Positions 24,001 to 33,400 of a DNA stretch of 64,000 bases are shown one piece after another. Within the stretch, counting starts at the first letter, position 1. Each line of letters starts with the position of its first letter. A program made the translations under genes and the position numbers. Below the pieces are notes generated by a model, which saw nothing but the letters and a program-made list of their open reading frames with translations, searched no databases and was not told where the DNA came from. This DNA comes from Aurelia coerulea (lineage: Eukaryota > Cnidaria > Scyphozoa > Semaeostomeae > Ulmaridae). The stretch spans positions 4,037,501 through 4,101,500 of the forward strand of contig CM076961.1 in NCBI GenBank assembly GCA_039566865.1. The letters run 5' to 3'.

Positions 24001-27000
24001 TTAAGAAAAGGCTTAAAAAAGCCTTGTTTTGAAATATTCACGAGGGCACATGTAGTGAACAGTTATGGCTCGTGTTATGGAGCCTCTAAAGAAAGCCGTA
24101 AGAAATTCTGAGTACTCAAAATCTGATAATGTTAAGAAGCTTTCAGTACTGGCCCATATTCTTAGTTTCCTATGAAAAAATACGTGCAATGTGTTTTTGA
24201 TTACACTCTGCTATGAATTTAGGACGGTTTTCAGAAAAATGGAGAAAAAGGCCACTAAACTGACATATCAAATTTCTTCAAAAAGTATTTGAAATCTACC
24301 CAGCTGCAGTTTTGGAATGAGCAATAGAAATCTCGCATGCTTGAAGATCGTTCCGGATTGTTCAGTAACGGGACTCAAGCAACGGCGAGTGACGGGGCGG
24401 AATATGCGGAGGAAAGGAGAGATAGGAAAAGAGAGATAGGCTCTGGGACAGTTGATACAATGCTTCGTTCCTGTGAGGTGTGATCATAAATAAACACGAC
24501 AGAAAGTTGTCTGTGACATCTTTTCATCCTGCTCCTAAAATAGGAATATTGATTTTTGTTTGTTCAGAGCATGTCAAGAGTTCTTATCCCTCTTTCTGTC
24601 TTTCGTTGCTCGGACTTTTGTTCCTTTTCTTTGCCTCTCAATTCTTTTGGTTCTGGTACCCAGGGAAATAAAACTTAAAATGGTTAAGACTACAACTGTA
24701 ACTGAGGTGTCTTGGCAAGGGAAAAAATTATCATATTATAATGTTTGTCAAATGCTTTCGATTCTTTAATTATAACCGCCCGTGTTTTAGGCATATTTGT
24801 TCAGACTGTCTAAGCAAGTTTCTGCAACAAAAGGGCTCGTACCAGAGCCTACTAAAAATTAACTGCGAGAAAGCTATTCATTTTACGCTAAAAACATTTT
24901 GTTCAAAATCGTGCCTAAAGTGCAAAAGAAATATTAGTTTGGCAGGAAAAATATAAAAGGTCGTACAGCCAGGCAGACTTTCACTACTTTTTCGGGAAAA
25001 CTTGAATGATCATTGGTAGAAAGTTTCTTGATTTTTTTAATGTTTCCTAACTTTTTGAGTGGATTCTTTTCTTTCTGATCTTGACTTCTGTCTGTTATTT
25101 CAACTGCTATTTACTTGATTCATTTCGAAAACATTGGTCTATTTGGCTTCTTTGAAAAACATTTTTCAAAATTATGATGAAACCTTTGTAAAACTTTATA
25201 TTTGCCCCTCTGTTATTCGAAATTCGAATACACTGTCGCGTCAGAGAAATAGCATGTTCTCCTTGCGAAATTCTTATAACTTTTTTGGCATTGTTTTGGC
25301 AAGAAGAAGTTGTGGAGAAGCTTATTTTTATCTAGAAAAGGCATGCCTTTGATTTTTAAATACTCAGAGTATATCTTTTACGCGTCAGTCGAGTTTTAGT
25401 GATGACTTGAAGCATCTCCAGCGACTAGAAACATGGAAGGAGCCCATTTTAGGCAAGACTTCTGGATTTATTTGAAACATTGCCGGTATCCATCGCAAAT
25501 AATTGTCAATTTGTGACTAAAATTCTTGTATTTGGAGGATACACAAATTTTGCAACTGGTTTTAACAAGAATTCATTCATTGGTAAGTGATTTCAAGCAA
25601 TTTCCACCAAATAAGGTCCCTGCCGTGAATCAACACTGTTGTGAAATTTCGAGGGCGTTGAAAATTTTCGAAATTAATCAAACCTCGACTTTCTTTCGGT
25701 GTTGCGAGCAAGAACAACCTTGGATTCACGAGAACTCTTGATATATGGTGGAGGCATCCCCACCTCTTAGATTAAAAGCATAAAATCCCTTATGTGTTAA
25801 GAAACGGCCTTATGTTTGGGACTTTCATAGGGGCGACACTTGAGAAATTGCCAGTCCTAGCTTTCACTTGCAATTTCATTGAGTTATTTTGACAGAAATA
25901 TATTCTGCTTACATAAATGTTTTTACCTTTAACAGAAAGACGAAAGAAAACTGAACAAGATGTGTACCATGTAATCAATATTTTCCCTCTATAAACTGCC
26001 GCAAAGAAGCATTTTACGATCGAAAACATTTCATTTTCACTGCTTGATCAGAATTTCGACGGCGTGAGTTTTTGCCTTCCATCCTTCGATTTAGGCAACA
26101 TTAGTGCGCAGGCGCGCATCGTTTCCGCTCTGTCGGCCTAAATAGGGTCAACTTTTTCAGAGTAATATTATGAGTCTCTGTTGACTGAAGCGCCATCAAG
26201 AAGTCAAAGAGCACAGGGAAACAAGAGACTCATCGTCATAAGTCTATATAAGAGACCCAACGAGCAGCATAGGTTCCAAATCTTTAACTCGGCGAAAAAA
26301 GGTGGGTGTAAAATTCAATGACCTATTTCTTCTGATTGAATGGCTTGAAAGAAACTTTAGATAGTTATCTATAATTCTACCGTTGGACTTTTCAAAAATT
26401 TTGAATATTTTTGGAAATTACAGTGTATCTTACATTTCAACTCATTTGAGGATGTGACGTCATCAAATTTCTAAATCATAAACCAGATGAGTGACAGACT
26501 TTTGCTTGATACCATATTGTAGGCATTCATAAACTATGGTTTTGTTCGAAATTATTTCATGTTACGTCAAACAGTTTAGAAATTACGATGGTTTTAAGTT
26601 TTTCTGAAAATTTTTCTTGAATTCTTGAAAAAGAAGAAAAACACTCTAATTCTGAAAATATTGAAGATTTCAGAAAATTCCAACGGTAGAATTATAGAGA
26701 ATTAGCTAAAGTTTCTTTGAAGTCATTCAGTTAAAAAAAAATAGGTCACTCAATTTTACACCAGCCTTTTTAAAGATTTGGAACCTATGCTCCAACGAGC
26801 TATTGTTCACAGCCTTTTCATTTGATTTTGTGGATATGCCCCCCTCTCTAGTAAGCTCCTCTCTCTTTTAAGACCCCTTCTGGAGCAATTGAATTCCCCC
26901 CTTGTGGCTTAATAGAGCTTTTATGGTATATCTCAGAAGTTTTACAACATGGGTATTTTGTTTGTTCCTCTGTGAAATATAAGCATTTTGCTTCAAAATA

Positions 27001-27448
27001 AGGCTTCATTTTGAAAACAGAAATATTAAATTTGTGTTGTATGGCTTATCTAAAACGACAACATTACCCTTTTCACACAGGTGGCTGGGTAAAATTAGTA
27101 TAGAATCGATAAGTAAAAAGAATATAAAAAAGAATGTTCTCAACCTTGTTCAAAAGTCAACGGTTAGAAGACTGTTTAGGCCTGGGAACGATGTTAGAAT
27201 CATAGAGTTACGGTTGGAATATTCTTTTTCTATTCCTACGTATTCCTTCTAAGTGCATTCCTTTGGGAACTGGGGCTAATTATATGAAAACATCGTCGTT
27301 GGCCTAGTGTTTTGACCCTTTTGAACCTTGGCAAACTGTAGCAATCCCCCTTCCCAAATAAGCCCCCATCCAAATATTGGTTTTTGATTACAAAGTCCAA
27401 CTTTGTAATCTAAGAGGGGGCTCCAGGTCAGTCAGAAAGAAAGTCAGT

Positions 27449-27491
<43 letters not shown>

Positions 27492-30400
27492 TCAGTCACG
27501 CTCGTTAAAGCAATTGATTAACGTTTTATCTCTGCTAATTGGCACTGGAATAAAGAAAGCGCACAGAAAGCGCATACAAGACAGAAGTTTCCCGCGATCC
27601 TATAGCAAAATTTGACGTCGGCTTATTTCATGTTAGACAGATTTGACACCATAAGATGGATAAATCACCATGATGTTTACCCTGGCACAACAACAAATTT
27701 ACCCAGAATTGGAACGTTCTTGACTTCAATAGCAGCTTAATTATGTTAAAACAATCGTTTTCTAGAACGAACGCATCATTAGCCACTTATTGATAGTATT
27801 CATTATGCAAATAAGTCAAGTTTAGAGGATGATGTAACCGGCGGCCTGCACAGAGGCTAGCATTCGCAGCATCACCGAAGGTAGAAGGACCCTCCTCCTA
27901 CACAGCTACGGATGCAAACGTCGCAGGTGAAGTTGAGAGGAAAGGTGCAGGATCCCAGCAAACAATGGCCCCATTAACTGGGGGAAGGCACGTGATCACA
28001 CTGAACCAAAGCATCTTCATGCATATGATTCTGCACAGAGGTTATTTTCGTGACTACTTGTCTCAAACTAGATGCCCGCAAATAGAACGTTTTGCAGGGT
28101 TCTGCATAAACATAAGCAATTTTGTATTATCGGAAATCTCACATGACATCTAATTTGAGACATACAAGGCGCTTGATTTTCTATGGAAGTCGACTTTAGG
28201 AGCAACACTCACTGTAGCTAAAAACAACATCAACGATCAGTTGGGGTTATGAAGAAATCAATTTTCAGATTTTCTTATGCTTGCTTAGCTCAGGACGGAC
28301 TTTGTAATCATCCAAAAGGATCTTATGTTTACAAATAAGCCGTTGCAGGCTTTTTCGAGAATTTACGGTTTATGATAGCCTGCCTTTTTCAACTAGCATG
28401 CGTGCAAACTCTACTGATTCTCTGAGGAACCTCACTTCTCTTCAGGGAATCAGTAGAGTTTGCACGCAGACTATTTTCAACCGGTATAAGGAGTATCAGA
28501 GAGTGTTTCTTTTTACACGAACAGCAACAACATCATGGTGTTTCCACAAAACTTTCGACACTGCCTGGTATAAATTTCCCAGTTGAGGACGATGCAGTAG
28601 CAAAACTGGAACTGATCAAAGCGAAAGAAATTTCTTACGTTCAATTGGTAAGTGGATATTCATGAGACTCAATTACATGTCGTAGTTTTGCTTTTGCCTG
28701 AACTGATAATAATGCTACAACAACTCTTTATCTACAAATAGTTTTTTGTCAAAACCACCGAGCCTAAAACGCCACAAAAGCAGTTTTCCAGAAATGCTGT
28801 ACGGTATTACCCCGCCACTAAGAAACTGACGTATAAGAAACCGCAGCCTGCCAGATGGCACCATAGTCATTGTCCAACATTTGGTTTATATTTATATTTC
28901 ATATTTTTTTCATATTTAATTCTTTTAAGGAGGGTTGCCCTTCAACAAGTTGATTTTCAAGGGGCCCTCCGATTAAAACGTTAATTACAATATAATAAAA
29001 AGGGGGAAAAGCTATTAATTATATCAAACTATAAAACCTTATTTACAATATCTAAAACATATGTACAATAATGTTCAAAATTTCCAATAAAAGCAAAAGG
29101 AAAAGTGCCTGTTTTTAGATGGTTTTTTTGAAACTATACAGAGAGGTTGCCTGCTTTGACTCGGCTGACAGGCTATTCCATAGTTTAGCGCCTCTATAAG
29201 AGAAACATTTCTGGCCATTAGTTGACCTTTTCATCGTAACATTTATATAATATTTATAAGAAACCAAGCAGCCTGGTTTTACAAAATGAGTTTCTTAGTG
29301 GCGGGGTAATACTGTACAATAAAACTGGCTATCAAAACTTAGATGAATGTTCATCCTAGCCATAACTGCAAAAAACGGCTTCCTCTATGCTATATTCTGA
29401 TCACCACACGACGGCGCGACAAAAACTTGTCGCGGATTGGCATCTTTATCCGGTTTTGCCGCTCTTCTAAGGTGATGATAGACTTATGACGATGAGTCTC
29501 TCGTTTCCCTGTGCTCTTTGACTTGATGATGGCGCTTCGGTCAACAGAGACAACTATTTCTATGGAGACAACAGTGCAGCGACAACAACAACAACGACAA
29601 CAACAACAGTGCAGCGACAACAACAACAACAATTCAACTCAGTTAGATGAGCGTAACTAGAGGGTCCTTATGTAGTGAGGCTAGGGTGATAAGGCCCTCA
29701 ATGCAGCAACAACAACAACAACAAGTCAACTCAATGAGAGGATCGTAACTTGAGGGTCCTTATGGAGTAAGGCTAGATATTCATCCCTTTATTCACACAT
29801 TTATCTCAATTACTGAGTGAGTCAAAAACAAGTATCCACTATTTGCGAAATCATATAGCAAGAGCTGTGGAACCAATTCATCAAATTCAATCTCTTTTGA
29901 TCAATATGAGCAACAAAGATTAGTAAGCTCTGCATACAGTAAATCCCCGCATATAAGAACCTACAAAAATATGAAACTATAGGCTGTTTTTCCTCACTTA
30001 TGCACCTTGTAATTAAGAACCTTTTCAGTTTGATGAAAAATATGTTCTTATACCCGGGGTTGCAAAGTTGATTTTGGATTGTCATTATTAAGTTCATTTT
30101 TGTCCCAGCGGGCTTTTAAAGTTTGAATCTCCTTCCCTGCAGTTTGAAAGCTTAGCATTGGTTACTAGATATATTATGACCCTGCCAAAACAAATAATAG
30201 GGCTGAAAATCGTTGGCAAAGGTTCTAAAATGGCCTACTCACGGCACTCTTCAAATAAGAACCGTTTTACCTTGAAATTTGTATTAGTACCTTTGAAATA
30301 AGAAACTATTTCAGCCTAGCTCTCAAGAAGGTAGGTTCTTATATGCGGGGATTTACTGTATAACGTTGTGTTCTTTTCTCGTTAACTTACTTCGATAAGC

Positions 30401-33400
30401 AGAAGAAGTTTGAAAATTCGCACCTTTGAAACATAACGGCATGAACAGCAGAACGACGGGGAAAGCCAGCCACAAAATAAAATAATGTTATTTACAGACT
30501 CCACCGATCTTTATTGATCAAATTTATCAACATATGTGCAGATAAGTGAACTTAACTTGGCAACTAATGAATAAGAAATTCTTCTACAGGGTCTCGCAAA
30601 AAAATTGTGCCCCGTTTGCCAGAAGATTGCGGCAAAACGGCAAAAGATTCTCGCCAAACTTTTCAATGATGTTGCTCTTCAGATACAGTAAAAACCCGCA
30701 TAAAAGAACATGTTTTGGGGGTTCAGGCTGATCTTGTTCTTATGTATCGGGTGTTTCCTGCGAAATCAGGCTGAAAGTGTTCTTAAGGTGTTCTTAAAAT
30801 TGTTGTGTCTGCAGCAAATAAAGACTGTTTTGTTAATGACAGAAGACAGATGATAACATTCATTTGGTTGCATAATTGTATTTAGCAAAGTTCAAGCACA
30901 TTGACAGTATCTAATTTAGTAACTCATGCCATCCAGCTTTTACGTAACAACAACTTTCATTTTTCAGGCTGAACGTGTTCTTATGTCTATGATACTTTTT
31001 AAACCAAATGTCAGCCCGAGTGTTCTTAATCCACTTGTTCTTTTATGCGGCTCCTTACTGTATTCAATTACAGTTTGCTACCATCCCTATGAAAATTCGT
31101 TAAAAATGATGAAGCTATGACTTGGCCGGGTTGTTCAAACCACGATTAGCGCTAATCTTGGATTAAAAGTATGATTATGTAGTCATTGGCATGGTCCTAA
31201 TCTGTTATTAGCCCAATACCAGTTTTGAATAACCGGGCAATTTGACCAAATTTGCCCGATGACTGAAACCAGCGGTATGCCATTTTGTCTTACTATTTTG
31301 CAGCGATAAATTCATTTCATTTTCATTCATTTTAACCTTTTTATCCATGGTAATCCACTCAATATTTACATACTGCTTTACAGGGAGCCATGCTAAAGTA
31401 ATATTAAAAATTAGATGATAGATAAATATATAATAACCCCTATTTACAATAAATCGTTGACAACAACAAAAAAGAAAGAAAAACGAGAAGAGTCATAGTT
31501 TGGCTTTATATTTTCTTCGAAAAGTGTGGAGCGATGAGGACGCCTTGACACCACTATCTAGGTCACTCCAGACCTTTGCCCCTCTGCAAGCAAACGATTT
31601 CTGACCAGTTGATGATCTTAGTAATGGTAATCTAAGGCCCGTTTTAGAGTTCCTCAGCTGACGGTTAGTAGCTTCGGATACACTTTGAAATATGTTACTC
31701 AAGTAATCAGGGGCAAGGGCGTTAAGAGATAGATAGCTTCATGAATGCTATGAAACAGTAGCCTCCAATGTCATAGCTCTTGTGAAAATTCCGATAATCC
31801 TCAGAGAGTTCCACTATTTCTTACCTCCACAGAAACTATTTCTTTCCTCACGTGGAGCTACTTATCTGCAAAATAGTAAGACAAAATTGCCGCCCGATGG
31901 TTTCAGTCATCAGCCAAATTTGGTCTTCTGTAGATCATAGCTCCATCATTTTGCAATGGATTTTTACGGGGATGGCAGCAAACTTTATTTGAACATCTGA
32001 AGAGCAATATCTTATAAAAGTTTGGCGAGAATCTTTGCCGTTTTGTCGCAATCTTTAGGCAAACGGGGGCACAATTTGTTTGGGAAACCCTGTATTCTTG
32101 TTCTCCCTTCCCAAGAACTCATTGCATCCATAGCCTGTTATAGGATTCAGCCAAAGAGGCTTTGACAAATAGCTTTAGCTGCGTTTTATTTCTCTTACCA
32201 TTGCCACGGACATCCGATGTAAATCCTTTATACTGCTCTTCACATGTGTGCTAGCTGACATTTCGTTGATGACTCATGAGCTGTTCCCTGGTTTCTAAGT
32301 TTAAGATTATGCATGTCATCTTCCATCGCCCTGAGGAGTGAAGTTTAACAAGAATTGTAGACCCCTGTTTAACTATTAACTGGGAATATTAGGGGCCCAT
32401 TTTAAAACTTAGTTCCTCCGTGGCACTGCTAATAAATACCGAAGCTGACTTTCTAGTTCCTTTTACAAAAGTCAGTAATGGGCAGAAATCATTTCGTGGG
32501 GCGAAATTCTGGAATGAAGTTACCCGCGACGCCAAGTGAGCCCCGTCTTTATCATCTTCAAGAACATGTTAAAGAACTTATTTTTCGCTGTAATTAATTT
32601 CTTTTTATAGTAGATTTTGATTGTAGTTGCTTCTTTTGTAAAATTTTTTGCACGGCCCCCAAGTCATTTTTTCTGACTGACGGAGCTACCGTGCATAAAG
32701 AATTTGAAAATAAAATTGAATATAAAAATGAAATGATTCAATCATATTTTGTTTGACTTATTTCTTGTTCAGTACCATCTAAAATATCTTGTCTGTTTTT
32801 TTAGAAAATTGATATTGAAAAGGAAGAAATTTTATTGGCCAAGTCAGAAGATGATCTTGCAGTCGAAAATCTCAAAACATGTGTACCTACAGATTGCCCT
32901 CGTTATCATTTATACTTATTCAAACATACACACGAAGGAGACTACATGGAATCAATAGGTAAGATCTAGACTCGCTACGAATAGTCCTCACTTTCATTCA
33001 TTGTTGAACTGAATTTATTTTGTTGTTTGATTGGAACAGAATGAGACCTCCATTGATTGGTAAATTGTTGACACAATCAGAAAGCAGGATGTCAAGCCAC
33101 TCGCTCTAATAGACAATTTTACTTCTTAGATAGAGGTTTGGATCGAGCGTCCAAATCTGATAAATTTTGTTAAAAGAAATTGAATAAGACCCCCGTTTTT
33201 GATAGATACCTGCTAGCTGCGGCAAGAAGTACCTTTGGATCAATCGGACCTCAGAACACTTTTCAGAGAGTTAAGAGTACACTAGCAAATTTTATTTGCC
33301 TTCTGGCCTTGTGTCTCTGTATTTTCATTTGTCGTTGGCTGATTTTGTTGTGTAACAGTGCGAGCATTACAAGGGTTTCATTTTGCGACTTTGCAAATCG

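Larger units (their letters stand above)
30587..32092. mobile_element. Composite 1.5-kb TIR element, TA duplication
   Basis: CAGGGTCTCGCAAAAAAATTG at the left and CAATTTGTTTGGGAAACCCTG at the right, between TA dinucleotides as in mariner-like elements. Arms remain paired for about 100 bp (GGCAAAACGGCAAAAGATTC). A second symmetric zone (TTTGCCCGATGACTGAAACC near 31250 and its mirror near 31900) lies inside. It contains the MITE 30686-31060 and a LINE tail. Confidence 0.85.

Noticed and set aside
23177..26029. Identical 71- and 79-codon frames in both inverted-repeat arms, taken as duplicated genes
   Set aside because: The whole 1 kb is duplicated irrespective of frame; no domain or codon bias seen.
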